Assembly (NCBI GenBank): GCA_032871835.1
Contig: CM065297.1
Coordinates: forward strand, 68,435,253 to 68,499,252
Direction: 5' to 3'
DNA: 64,000 nt
From: Dipteronia dyeriana
Lineage: Eukaryota > Streptophyta > Magnoliopsida > Sapindales > Sapindaceae
Under the pieces are notes generated by a model. That model was not told where the DNA came from. It ran no database searches and saw nothing but the letters and a program-made list of their open reading frames with translations. Of the stretch, positions 1 to 11,234 are shown piece by piece; the stretch's first letter is position 1, and each line of letters starts with the position of its first letter. Made by a program: the position numbers and the translations under genes.

Positions 1-190
1 TCGTACAATGTTGCCATCCTCATCGGATTTGTTCCTATATACCCACTTGGTGCCTATCGTATTGGTGTTTTTGGGCCTAGGAACAAGAGTCCAAACCTCA
101 TTCCTTTCAAATTGGTTAAGCTCTTCTTGCATAGCAAGAACCCAAAATTCATCCTTTAAGGCTTCATCAACCTTTTTGGATTCTAATTAA
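1..190 (-). pseudogene. copia-1 reverse transcriptase, N-terminal part only
   Basis: The - strand translation gives the start of an RVT_2 domain: an 'ALKDEFWVLAMQEELNQFER' stretch, then 'VWTLVPRP' and 'GTKWVYRNK'. These are the conserved opening motifs of copia reverse transcriptase. The catalytic YVDD block and RNase H would lie to the left of position 1. The reading is continuous from about 190 to the window edge. The short linker between integrase and RT (about 190-290) is poorly conserved and includes in-frame stops. Confidence 0.85.
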
Positions 191-199
191 GAGGTGTAA

Positions 200-1281
200 C
201 AAGTGTAACTAATTAGATTAGCCATTTGATGCCTAGTCCTAACACCCTCACTAACCTCTCCAATGATGTCATCTTTGTGATGGAGTTTCCTAACCCATAG
301 AGCAGGTTCTTTTGAGTTCAAGAGTCCTATCAATAGGTTGTGTTATGTCATCATCAAGGTTAGTCTTTTCAACATTAGAAACATCAACAACCTTCTCCAA
401 AGAGGAGTCATCAAATAGATCTACCTCATCCTCATGGTCATTAGATTTGAGCCTAGTATCATCAATGACAACATTAGATGATTCCATTACGGTCCTAGTT
501 CTTAGATTAAAAACTCTATAGGCTCTACTATTCAAGGTATAGCCAATAAAGATACCCTCATCACTCTTAGCATCAAATTTGCCAAGTTGATCACGGTCAT
601 TCAAAATTTAGCATTTGCTTCCAAATGTGTGGAAGTAGCTAACATTTGGCTTTCTACCTTTCCATAACTCATAGGAGATTTGCCTAGTGTGGGGCCTTAG
701 AAAGACTCTATTTTCTATGTAGCATGCCGTATTGACGGCTTCGGCCCAAAGATTCCTAGGAACATTGTTGCTAAGCAACATCACACAGGTTATTTCTTTA
801 AAAACCTTATTTTCCTCTCAATAACTCCATTTTGTTGAGGTGCCCTAGGAGCCAAAAACTCATGAGAGATGCCTAGACTATTGCAATACCTTTCAAAATG
901 GGCATTCTCAAATTCCTTCCCATTGTCACTCCTAATTCTTTTAATGCTTTTAATCTTGGAGTTCATTTCATTTTGATTTTTGGAACAAAGCATTTTAAAC
1001 TTGTCAAATGTTTTAGATTTTTCTCTAAGAAAATAAGTCCATGTGTACCTAAAGAAGTCATCTACACACACAAAAATGTATCTCTTTCCACCTAAACTCT
1101 CGGTTTACATAGGACCCATAAGATCCATGTGAAGAAGCTCTAGAGGTTCCTTGGTGGATAAATACTTGCCCTTTTTATGCATAGTTTTGGTTTGCTTCCC
1201 TTGTTGGCAAGGTCTACAAACACCATTAACTTTTTTCCCAAGCTTGGGAAGGCCTCGCACAATATTGAACGTATCTAAGAT
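200..1281 (-). pseudogene. copia-1 integrase, broken by stops
   Basis: Read on the - strand, the zinc-binding end ('CRPCQQGKQTK', about 1220-1190) is followed by the rve core. The first catalytic Asp is in 'LLHMDLMGPM', the second in 'RSDNGKEFEN' (about 920) and the Glu in 'NGVIERK' (about 805), so the DDE triad is still visible. After it come 'NVPRNLWAEAV' and the copia C-terminal block 'GIFIGYTLNSRAYRVFN' (about 555-500). Stops interrupt the frame after 'LMGPM' and before 'ILNDRDQ', among other places. In a live element integrase would insert the cDNA into the chromosome; this copy cannot encode it as one protein. Confidence 0.88.
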
Positions 1282-2019
1282 TCATAAATCCCTAAAGTTC
1301 ATGTGACCAAGTCTTTCATGCCACAACCCTATTTGTTCATCCTTTGACACATTGCAAGAGACACCTCTAGCCTCAAGACAATAGTAATTGTCACTTGATC
1401 TCATACCTTTTAACAAGGTTTGTCCATTTGGCAATATGATAGAACAATCATTTTTCCTAAACAAAATGAAAAGTCCTTCATCACTAAGATGTGAAATGCT
1501 TATCAAATTTGCTTTTAGACCATCAACATACAAAGCATTGGACAATGAGGGTAATCCGAGAATGAAAATGATTCCCTTTCCTTTAACCTTCTTTTTAGAT
1601 CTATCACCAAAGGTGACATTTCCTCCCTCCTCCATCACAAGAGTCTCAAAGAAACTCTTATTTTCAGTCATGTGCCTAGAGCACCCACTATCCAAATACC
1701 AAAAATCACAAGAATGAGCATTCAAGGCAATTTGTGCAACATGGTAAAAGTGGTCATCCTTTCTAATCCATCTAGGTGTAATATTTTTCTTCCTAGTGGT
1801 CAATGGTACATGGGCTCTAAGTGTCCTAGAATCATGCAAAGTTGTTCCATTTTTCCTAGTGACATGCATCATGGCTTTAGTCTTTTTCTCCTCTATCATG
1901 CTTTTAATTCTACATAATTTAATATAACTAAAGCAATTTGGTCTATTGTGACCATCAATACCACAAAAATGACACGTAGGAATGAAGTTAGGAATCATAC
2001 CATAACCTTGAGGATGCAT
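1282..2019 (-). pseudogene. copia-1 aspartic protease and GAG-pre-integrase segment
   Basis: A 245-codon open stretch on the - strand. Near its start is a zinc-knuckle-like 'CHFCGIDGHNRPNC'. The retroviral-type protease follows, with 'WYLDSGCSRHMT' holding the catalytic Asp (copia usually has DSGAS/DTGAS), then the 'GNVTFGD' and 'GLPSLSNALYVDGLKANLIS' blocks. The end 'LWHERLGHMNFRDL' is the GAG-pre-integrase histidine motif. The frame ends at a stop before the integrase zinc finger, so the polyprotein is interrupted here. It is a domain block of the polyprotein rather than a separate gene. Confidence 0.9.
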
Positions 2020-2151
2020 TGGAGCCTTCTCATGTCTTTGTGGTTGTCTTGATTGTTGTTGAAGAGCTTTTCTTCTTTATTGTTGAGCAAGACTTGATTG
2101 CTTCCTTAGTTGAGCTTGCATGATAGGTATCTTCCTTTTATGAGTTTTCAG

Positions 2152-3096
2152 TTAAGGGAAGTTAGCTTGAAGAGCCCTTGTAGAATGGGCTTGAGGTAGG
2201 CTTCTTGGTGCCACCTTCACTTGAGCACTACTTGAACATTCTCCTAGGTCAAGTTTCTTCCTAGGTGATTGATAAGAAGAGGACCCATTGAAGTTCATGC
2301 TTCTTACAAAAATTGTCTTGCTTGAAGTGGAGGACACCATGTTCTCTTCAAACCCAAGGCCCTTCTTGTCACTTGGCCTCTTTCCAACATCTAGCATATG
2401 GTCATGATTTTTGGTGCTAGAGTTCATCTTGGCGAATAACTCTCTAGCATCTTCAAGCTCTTTCTTCAACCCTTCTTCACTCCTCTTAGATCTCACCAAC
2501 TCTTCATTTAGTTGGTCAACTTGAGTTGAGAGGTCTAGGTTTTCTTCTTTTAATCTCTTGATTTCATTCTTATTCTTTAACCTTGAACTCTCAAACTTTG
2601 CCATGTAGTCCTTGAGATCCATCCTATCCATACTTCCATTTATGGATTGTGATGAAGATCTATCATCACTTGAGTAGTTTTCCTCTTGACTTTCATTCTC
2701 TTCTTTACTAGCATCTTTACTCCTGAGAGATGATGTAAATGCTATGAAGCTATCCATGAGTTTTTCATCATCCGAAGACTCATATCCTTCATTTGAGTTA
2801 TCACTTTCACTCCATGTGGCAGCCATCACTTTTCCCTTTTTCTTGACCTTGTGATTTGCACATTTCGGGGCAAAGTGACCTATCCCACCACATTCATAGC
2901 ATTGGACTCCTTTCTTCTCAGTCTTTTCTTGCCTAGGCTCAAACTTTTTGAAGAGAGCCTTTTTCTTCAAGTCTTGACCCTTGGATACAAAACCTTTCCT
3001 CTCGGACTTGTAGAATTTCTTGAAATTCCTCATTAGCAAGGCCATTTCTTCATCCGAGTCATCAATCTCCACCTTCTCAACTTTGGAGGCTTTCAA
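2152..3096 (-). pseudogene. copia-1 gag, C-terminal half with zinc knuckle and coiled coil
   Basis: A 314-codon open stretch. A CCHC knuckle 'CYECGGIGHFAPKC' lies about 65 residues in (about 2900) and would bind RNA during packaging. An acidic, Ser-rich part follows, and then a coiled-coil-like region ('RLKEENLDLSTQVDQLNEEL') typical of SIRE-type gag. It is separated from the N-terminal gag block by a stop near 3110 and from the protease block by a stop-rich stretch at 2020-2150, which encodes Gln-rich sequence in broken frames. Confidence 0.88.
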
Positions 3097-3785
3097 AGCA
3101 ATATCCTTTTACTTTTTTGATGGTGTGGGGTTAGGGCATTTCCTAGATTCATAAGCTAGAAGCCTCCCAATCACCTCACTTGGCTTCATGTCCTTGTAAC
3201 CACTTTTCTCTTCTAAAGTCGTCACCTTAGACTCAAATCTATCGGGTAGAGATCTCATAATCTTCTACTTGATCTTCCTATCCAAATAAGGATCACCAAG
3301 TTGATGACTTTGGTTCACAATGTCTATCAACCTCACTTCAAAGTCATTGAAGCACTCGTTCTCATCCATCTTGAGCAACTCAAATTGCATTTGGAGAACT
3401 TGAAGCTTCGATTCCTTAAGCACATCGGTTCCTTCATGTGCAACTTCTAGGATATCCCATGCCTTCTTGGCTATCCTAGTATTTTGAACCAACTTGTACT
3501 GGTTCTCATCCATTGCACATAGGATGGCATGCATTGCCTTCCTATTCCACTTTGATGCCTCAAACTCTTATGCATTCCACTGTCCCTTTGGATTGAGTAC
3601 ATCATCTTCTCCATCTATAAGAGTCATCATGGGTTTAGTGTAGCCATCTTCAACCGCCATCCATGCCCTGTCATGAATTTGGCAAATATACGACTCCATC
3701 TTGCCTTTCCAAGAGGCATAATCAATCCGGTGAGGAGTGGAGGTATAGTGCTAAAAGCTCACTCGTTGCCACCGTTTCCACTCAT
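3097..3785 (-). pseudogene. copia-1 gag, N-terminal half (DUF4219/UBN2)
   Basis: The gag start is the ATG at 3785 (- strand; 'MSGNGG'). It is followed within a few codons by a stop and a frameshift, then by 'ASWKGKMESYI' and the UBN2 domain ('KKAWDILEVAHEGTDVLKES', 'LLKMDENECFNDF', about 3460-3330). This is the capsid-like part of copia gag. Additional stops lie at about 3570 and 3265. The position directly downstream of the primer site supports the start choice. Confidence 0.85.
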
Positions 3786-3896
3786 TATGTTTAATGAATG
3801 AATTATATGAATGCAAGTGTATGAATGTTCAATACACACACAAAATGCAACACACACCAAAATGAGCAAGGATCACCTATGTATGTCTAGGAACCT

Positions 3897-3908
3897 GCTC
3901 TGATACCA
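3897..3908 (-). other. copia-1 primer binding site (tRNA-Met type)
   Basis: The - strand reads TGGTATCAGAGC, complementary to the 3' end of initiator tRNA-Met, as in most copia elements. It lies two bases inside the LTR edge at 3911 and fixes the orientation of the element. Confidence 0.93.
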
Positions 3909-3910
3909 AT

Positions 3911-5451
3911 TGAAATAAATATTATGGCGTGTTTAATATTAATCTAGAGGGGGTGAATAGATTTTAGTCAAATTTTACCCAATTTTTGTTAATGGTCAAT
4001 TAGACGAAAATACCCCTAACTAATTACAACAAAATCACAAGTGTAAAGAATGCAGAAATATTAAAGACACTTGAGATATACGTGGAAACCCTCCAAATGG
4101 GAAAAACCACGGGCTGATGAGTACGCCACACTAGAACCTCTAATCCACTAAAGGTAAGAGAATTACAACCGAATCCAGGTTTAAATTGACCACCTCTACC
4201 TAATCCCGGTATAAGTGAACCTAGTCCATCTTGCTTGCGATTTAAGCTACCTACTCCCGGAAGCAACACAAGTCTTACTTCTCAATAAAGAGATAAAATG
4301 TCCTAAGTGAATATATAATGACATTCAATGAACAAACAAGGCTAGGAAACCCTATATGCTTATCTAGGATAATGAGATGACAATTAATACAATCCTAGAT
4401 ATCATGAGCTAAATGACATGTTCAAAAAGCTTAGCTAAACATAGATCAAACAATCCTATGAAGCTATCACAATACAACACTCAATCATGTCATCACAACA
4501 ATCTCTAATTTGTATCTAGAATATGTTCTAAGAGCATACAAATAATTAAAGAGATGGCTTAGCAAGTAAAACACTTAACTTGTAAGAAGATAGTGAAGAA
4601 CTTACCAAACAAGATGTGATAAAGCAAACCTATCCATTAATGCACTCTAAATGAACTTAGATGATGCAAGATGAAGTTTTAAGGCACATGGAATGCTTTA
4701 AGTGTTTAAAGATGAGTTCTTGGAAGAGTTTTTCCTTTGAAATGTGTTCTAAGGAAAATATGTGATGTTCTGAACTCTAACACGACCTTAAACCAAAGAA
4801 TTATATATATATATATGAGATCCAAACAAAGTGAGGTCGTTTTAGAAAAAATGTTCCAGCTTCCTCTATGTGCGCTAGGTGATGTGTGTTGGTCGAGTAG
4901 CGCACCACCAGCGCACAACCTAATTTTTACAATAGGCGCTGGTCGACTAGCGCAGCTCAGTGGCGCAACACATGCGACGATCCACTGGAATGTTGCGCTA
5001 GTGAGGCTGTGCTAGTCGAGTAACGCACCACCAGCGTACTACCCATTTTTGCATCTTTGAGCGGGTGCAGCAACGCAACTCAGTGGCGTAACACATGCGA
5101 CAATCCACTGGATTGTTGCGCTGGTGAGGTGCGTTGGTCAATTAGCGCACCACCAGCGCAAAGCCTATTTTTATCACTTAAACACACAAAATCAATAAGT
5201 TCAAGAGTGATGAAAAATGCATCCTATTCTAATGCCAAACATGACATAAAACATTTAATTCCAAGATGCAAATAAATCAACAAGAGTCATTTAAATCAAA
5301 ATGCACACAAGTAAACACACAACATATAAGAATTTAAGTTATGCATGAATTTGTGAGTGTGTGCAACTATCTCTTCAAAAGAAGTAAGCACAAGAATTTT
5401 ACCTTCGGTGCTTCTCCTCTTGAGGTCTTGAGAGCCTAAGCTACCCTTACA
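3911..5451 (-). repeat. copia-1 5' LTR (about 1.54 kb)
   Basis: On the + strand the LTR runs from TGAAATAAAT, next to the primer site, to a CA at 5450-5451 (TG...CA ends). To its right, copia-2 coding sequence resumes. The right edge is inferred from the terminal dinucleotide and from where copia-2 homology begins, so it may be off by some bases. The LTR contains a GC-rich tandem repeat at 4868-5162. The partner LTR is outside the window, so age cannot be estimated. Confidence 0.75.
4868..5162. repeat. GC-rich tandem repeat, period about 122 bp, inside copia-1 LTR
   Basis: The block 'cgcaccaccagcg' recurs at 4901, 5024 and 5146 (spacing 123 and 122). Between the copies are matching stretches such as 'cagtggcgyaacacatgcga' and 'ccactgga.tgttgcgct'. 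Its GC content is far above that of the surrounding LTR. The positive open frames here are by-products of the GC bias. Confidence 0.8.
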
Positions 5452-6785
5452 TAATACCCAAAAAATGTGATTTGTTCACGAAATAAGTCAATCAATAAAT
5501 GAGGACTTTACACAAAGGAAGTCTTTTCATCTCATTAGCACGCATCTCATTCCCTATTTTGCATTGTGTAATATACTTGTAGCATTTAGGTTTGATATGC
5601 CCTACAACATTACAAAAATAAAAACCGGGATAAACTTAGAGATGTTATGTCTAGCCATAGACTTGGACTCAGGCTTATGAGAATGATTAGGTAACTTTTC
5701 AATTTATTTATCATGTTTCACAATTCCTAGTTTGCATTGCCTAAAATATTCATAACACATAGGCCTAATGTGACCAACCACATTGCAATAATGACAAACT
5801 AGAAAGAATTTAGAAAAATACCTTTTGGACATGCATGCTTTGGTTAAGAAGTTCCATAGCTCTTATTGACTTTGTCTTTGATTTTGGAAGGAACAGTAGT
5901 TGAGTCTTTCTTCTTTTTGGACTTTCTTGATCTTTTCTTGGTTATAGGAGTCTTCTTAACTTCTTCTACAAAACCTAAGCCACTCATATCTCCATGCTGT
6001 TTTCCAATGTTTATAACTTCATCAAGCTTAATGGCTCCAATTTTATGCCATTAATAGACTCTTTGAGAGCTTTGACTTCGTCTTTAAGCTCATACTCCTT
6101 TATATTCAAGATAGTCAAAGTGTTCTCTTTTTGCTTAATCCCTCCCTCCATGATAAATAACTTCATAGTAAAGTCTTCTTTAAAATCATCTAACTCTTAA
6201 GTACTTTCCACCATCTTAGAAAAATACTTTCAATGGTATTTTTATGATCCTTAATGACTTCACTTTTCTTGCTTATCTTTTCCAAAGACATGTTCTTTTC
6301 ATTGTCAAGAGCTTTGATTACCACCTCTAAATTGGCATTGATCAACTTCAACTTGTTGTTCTTAACATTCTTCTTGACATTTTCACTATTTAGTTGAAGG
6401 ATCTTGTCATTGAAGCTTGTTTCATCATGACTTAAGGAAGCTTCGATCTCTTTATTGTTGGAGGAGACTTCACTATCTTCACTACTTTAAAAGTATTCAC
6501 TTTCCTCACTACTTGAGGAGTCTCCACAACTATCCTCAAATCCTCTTTTATATATAGTCGGGTGAGCAATGTAACTGCTAGTATATTCACAAACATCCAA
6601 GGACTCTTCTTCCTCTTCTATAACACACATGTATCTAATGTATGCTTTCATCATACTTTTCCAAAAGTTATAGTTACCACTCTTTAAGTGTGGAGGCCTA
6701 GCCCTAGAATAACTTTCTGGCATCGAATCACCTATAGTAACAATCTTGGATTTTTTCATAAAAAAAAGAAACAAAACAACACAAA
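5452..6785 (-). pseudogene. copia-2 gag remnant with two zinc-knuckle-like motifs
   Basis: Read on the - strand from about 6760, a gag start gives 'RPPHLKSGNYNFWKSMMKAY', the usual copia gag opening. A Ser/Glu-rich part, an Asn/Lys-rich coiled-coil part ('LQLNSENVKKNVKNNKLK') and then stop-filled sequence follow. Two knuckles are seen: 'CHYCNVVGHIRPMC' at about 5800-5740 and a second at about 5620-5550 in which the first Cys is Phe ('FYFCNVVGHIKPKC'). The central UBN2 block is not recognisable and may be deleted. Copia-1 interrupts this gag at 5451 and the Tat-like element at 6790; its primer site and LTR continue at 15871. Confidence 0.8.
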
Positions 6786-6790
6786 CACTA

Positions 6791-7657
6791 TGTTGACGTC
6801 GATTTCTGGATTATGTCAGAAAAGCCAACAAGGATTGGATTTCGGCTATTGATTCAAAGAGAAAGAGATTCAAAGAGAGTATAAAGACAAGTTTTACATG
6901 GTAAAACTCTGAAGACCAGAGAAACGTCCACGGGTGGTTGAAGGATCAACCAAGCCAAAATCCACTATGATGTTTACAAGCTCTCGATCTCTCTTTTTTC
7001 TCTCCGTATTTGCTATGATTGTTGTATGCTATATTTCCTATATCTTTTGGAGCCAGATTATGGGTCTATTTATATGCTTGTAGAACCCTAATCTATTTTG
7101 TACAAGTAATACAAGGTCTTTGTATTTAATTATGATTCGGTTACTTCCTTGAGGTTGATTTTTCTTCTTTCATGTTTCGAAGTCTCTTATGGAAATCGAG
7201 TGTGATTCTAATAGTTCTGTTTAATTTAGACTTGTTTCCTTATAAGAATGTAGTCTTCGTAAAGTAATCAAGTTATTTCCTGATTGGGGACTCTTCTAAC
7301 TTAATGTTCCATTTTATTTGGGATTCCTTCCTGATGAATATCTTCGCGTATTTAATGACTTAATCTGTGTGAAATAAGTACCAAGTTCTTACTCGAGTCG
7401 TATTTTATTCCCGAGTAAGAGTAATACCTGATGGTCCCGAGTAGCGCCGTTTGAGCCTGAGTGGAAGCGTTGTTTAACCAGTCCCGAGTGTTGTTAACTG
7501 ATCCCGAGTAGGTTTCATTCAATATATTCTTACTCGGACTTTCTTCTCTTCAATGATGCCTCGTAGGATATTTCCTGAGTGCCCATTTGGGAATCCATCT
7601 GGCTATTTTCTCTTTCCTGTCAATGACGTGTATGCTTGGTAAAATTCACATATGACA
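6791..7657 (-). repeat. Tat-like element, 3' LTR (867 bp)
   Basis: It aligns along its whole length with 14971-15870. It starts TGTTGACGTC and ends CATATGACA. Several 'CCCGAGT' words recur at about 7412-7510. A region carrying TATTTATATG lies at about 7070. The partner LTR differs by scattered substitutions and by short insertions near its position 15200-15260. Confidence 0.93.
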
Positions 7658-7667
7658 ATACCCCCTT
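7658..7667 (-). other. Polypurine tract of Tat-like element
   Basis: The - strand reads AAGGGGGTAT directly upstream of the 3' LTR start (TGTCATATG). This is the plus-strand primer of reverse transcription and confirms the - orientation. The same tract is found at 60995-61004 in the second copy. Confidence 0.85.
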
Positions 7668-8150
7668 AAAATATTTTTGCCGAGTAAATTTCATTTCCGG
7701 CAAGAGTATTTTAATCGTCTTAATTTTCACTCGTCAGAATAGCTGTCTTGTCATAATGGCATGTCTTAATGGTAACCCTGTAATTTCGATTATCTTCATC
7801 ACGCGAGATCTTAAATGATGGCGACGTTTTGAAGTTCTGACGGTCGAGGGCTACTTCCTGTTTTGACACGCGTCCCTCGTCTCTTCGTTTTTCAATATCA
7901 TTTATGAGAAATGATTTTTTGGTTTCCCCAAACGCCACCAACGTCATCGAGTTTCGTCATAAGTTTTGTCCCTCCTTGAAATCCTAGGGTTTCGTGTCGT
8001 CTCTTCTTTAAATTCTTTGTTGAGAGACATCGTTGGTTTATTCTCAACAATTTTCAACAGAAATTTCTTTAAACCCAGATTTCTTTATCTAGAAGTTTAC
8101 GATTCTCCGTTTGAAGATCTTGCATCAATTTCAATTCAAGGTTAGTTTTA

Positions 8151-11085
8151 ATGGGGCCATCTTCCCGTCATCGCCTCTTTAAAATCACTTTTGATGCATT
8201 AGAACGTGGGGATTTCCAGTTAGTTTCTTGCATTAAACGATTACTGGGGGATATCCCAATAGATGAACCTCCATTCTTAGAGGTTGATGTTTCTAGGCTT
8301 CACCCTGACGTCACTTTCAGCCCTGTATCGAGTGTTTCCATCTAGTTCTGATTCTGATATTTCTGATCACGGGGTATCTTTTCGAAGGATGGGTAAACAT
8401 CAGAGCAGAAGTAAGGTATACAAGCACGGCTCGAGCAGCGTTCAGACCAGGGAACAGACTGTTAACGAGGGTGACGTTGATAAAATGTACAGGGCGTCTC
8501 GACTTTCATTTTTTGATACTCACCCGAGTGACTTTGATACTGAGCCGAATGTGGTCGGGCCAATTGAGATAGAAAAATGCGGCTTCCGATTCGACTTGCC
8601 CGACTCACTCACTTTGGTTCCTGCGGGGGATAGAGCCATATGGAATTCTCCTGAGGGTATGGTCGCGATTTATGGATCCATGCTTTGCTACGGCGTCACA
8701 CTTCCCTTTCAACCATTTATTGTCTGGTTTTTGGCTGAAGCAGGGATAGCCCCATCTCAATTGGCCCCGAATAGTTACAAAGTCTTGATGTGCATGTGGC
8801 ACTTGTTCAGTCGAATGAACCTTTCGCCGCCTTCCTCGAATGAAATCAAGCATTTCTTTACGCTGAGGCAGGTTAGCAAATCGTGGAGCTATTTTCCTGC
8901 ATTTACTCCATCGGACGGTTGGGTCCCTAAAGAAGCAAAGGTGAATCGAGAGGTCGATGCTTCTGATGACCCAAAAAAGAAGGGTTTTGTATGGGGATTC
9001 CTTACATCCAACAAGTTCTGGAAGAACAATTGGTTTTTTACTAGAGAGGCTCTCGGGCTCAACGTCATTGTTGGATCTGAGGATTCCCGAAAGGTGTTGA
9101 GTGTTCCCCGATTCTTCTGTTCTCCCGAAGTGTGGAATAAAAAAATAATCGATTATAGTGATTCTGAGCTGAAGAAGATGACTCGGGCGGTTGTTCATAC
9201 TCTGGAGAAGATGAGCAAGAGCTACCTTTTTTAAGTGGAGGATTTGATAAAGCTTGGCTTCTCCAGACAGATTTTGGGCCATCGCAGGTGATGTAAGACC
9301 CGGCGCCCTTTCTATTGTATTCTTCTGCTTTTCATCTTCTTTTCTAACATGATTTTTTTTTTTAGTGTTCGATACGGACGTTGTCAGCGATCTTCAGGCT
9401 TTCCATGTGAAGGCGATTCTGCAAGCGAGTAGAAAGGAATCTTCCCGTCAGGGCGATGAGGGTATTGCTCCACCCAAGCCTGATGAGAAAACCGACACTG
9501 TTGAGGAACGAATTCCCAAGTGCGTTGTTCATAGTGTTCAGCCTCCTACTTAGGATTCTGCTGGTCCAAGTGGCCAGAGTGAAGGCCCGTGTGAAGAGCC
9601 TATTGGACGGTTTGAAGCCGGTGACCGTGGTAACGTCTTGAAGGACCAAGTGCCTGCAAGTGCCGAATTCTTTGAAACTTTTCGGGATGATCTGTAGGAA
9701 GATCCTGCTGCTGATCTTAACTTTCACCATTCTCGGGGTGAGAAGCAAAAGGCAGTTAGTTCGCCTTTTCGTTCTCTCAAATTTCCTCGGGTAGTCTCAT
9801 TTATTGACTCCAATGATGAAGATGTTATGGATGAATTGCCCCGAGTGTTGGCGATGAGCATTAGTAGGTGCAGACGCTTCAGAACCGAGTAGGGCTTCTT
9901 CTACCCTTGAGGTTGGAAATATGGGGGCTGAACCTTCAGGGGTTCCTTCAAATCTTTCTCCATCCTTAGAACCGAACAGGGCTTCTCTTGCCCCCGAGTT
10001 TGGAAATCTTGGAGCTGAACCCTCGGGGGTTCCTTTGTTCCTTTCTCCAGAGGATATGCTACGGGAGATGTCCTTCGGTAGGGCTTTTATCAGGGAAGAC
10101 CGCTGGAGTGGCTTTCGGGATGGTTCCTTGACCGAACGTCTTCAAAATGTTTTCAACGATGCATCTTATGTAAGTTAAATTCGACTCCTCTATTGTTTTG
10201 CTTCTGTCAGATTTCTAAGTATATTCCTTTACAGTAGGTGGCCGAATTCGCTGAGTTAGTTCAGACGCAGCAACATTAAGCTGATCGAATAAGCGTCTAG
10301 AGGCTCAGCTGAAGGCAAGTGAGGAAGGTCGTGCTCGAGCCGAGAAAGCTTACCAGCAGGAGGTCGGTTATGTACAGATATTCACTGACCATTGTCTGGC
10401 AAAGTAGGTTGAAGCCGAGGAGAAGGCATCTTCGGCAGAGGAGAAGGTTGTATCACTTCAACATCTCCTATCTTCTGCTGAAGAATCCGTGCTTAAGTTC
10501 GAGCAGGAGTCGGAACAGTCGAAGTCGGCGTATGACCAAAAAATCGAAGATCTGGAGCGCCAAGTGCCGACAGTTGAATCCCTATCCCGAGAAGCCAGGT
10601 TGGAACTTGAAGTCCAAGGGGTGGATCGTTTTAAAAGATCCCCTGCTTCTGATGCCCTACTTCTTCAGGAATTTCAACGTGGGCTAGTTTCTGCCAGCGA
10701 GTTCTTCAAAGTTAAGAATAGGGCGACTGAGAAGGCCCGAGCTAATTGGGAGCTGTCAATCAAACATCACGTGGACCGGTCATTGGAATCTTTTCGGATT
10801 CAGATGAAGGAATGGAGAGCCTACTGTCGTAGTCAAGGCAAAGAGCCCCATCCCATGCATTTAGAGATTTCATCCGAGCATTCTCTCTCGACCTTTTATG
10901 CAAGTCAAGAGTCGGTTGACGGTGTAGTCCAAGATGTCGGGCCAGTCCCGGGTGAAGATTACAGCCAGTGGAGGGATGATATTGTCGACAATATCGCTTG
11001 GCCGTCTAATGAGAGCCTGCTTCGTGAGTATGAGATGGTGCCAGATTTGAGTATTGGCAAAGGCTCGAAATCCTCGCAACCTTAA
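8151..11085 (+). pseudogene. Antisense ORF of Tat-like element (putative plant transposon protein)
   Basis: This gene runs opposite to gag-protease. Three exons are inferred: 8151-9292, 9366-10169 and about 10235-11085, with GTAAG-type donors at 9293 and 10170. Exon 1 encodes a start 'MGPSSRHRLF' and, after a frameshift near 8300, a domain with 'WNSPEGMVAIYGSMLCYG', 'LAEAGIAPSQLAPNSYK' and 'KKKGFVWGF'. This matches what is known as the putative gypsy-type transposon domain (Transposase_28 family). Exon 3 encodes a Glu/Lys-rich coiled coil followed by a conserved tail ending 'KGSKSSQP'. Stops after 'MSKSYLF' (9232), near 9551 and at about 9697 break it. The molecular role of these proteins is not known. 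Confidence 0.8.
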
Positions 11086-11234
11086 TTTTGTAGAATTGTA
11101 GAAAATTCTGATTATTTTTTACTTGTACAAAACCATTCTTTGAACTGTAACCATTCTTTTAGGAGCAATAAAATTCTATTTTATTTTGAATTATATGGTC
11201 TTGATCTGTTTATTGCTGATTGTTGCCGAGTGCA

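Larger units (their letters stand above)
1..5451 (-). mobile_element. Ty1/copia element copia-1 (SIRE-like), left part outside window
   Basis: The element reads right to left: LTR 3911-5451, primer site 3897-3908, gag, protease, integrase, then the first part of reverse transcriptase, which leaves the window at position 1. The copia domain order (integrase before RT), the RT start and an LTR with a 'GGGGGTGAATAG' block suggest the SIRE/Maximus lineage; the lineage is an inference. Every domain carries stops or frameshifts, so the copy is not expected to be functional. It lies inside the gag region of another copia element (copia-2), so it is the younger of the two. The target duplication cannot be checked because the left LTR is outside the window. 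Confidence 0.9.

Noticed and set aside
3895..3910. tRNA gene fragment suggested by GCTCTGATACCA
   Set aside because: It is the copia primer site complementary to the tRNA 3' end, next to an LTR. The same sequence recurs at every element start, and no tRNA arms are present. The window shows no tRNA or rRNA gene.
4737..5275. Two + strand open stretches in the copia-1 LTR
   Set aside because: They lie in the GC-rich tandem repeat of an LTR and repeat each other; they have no domain and are shadows of the repeat.
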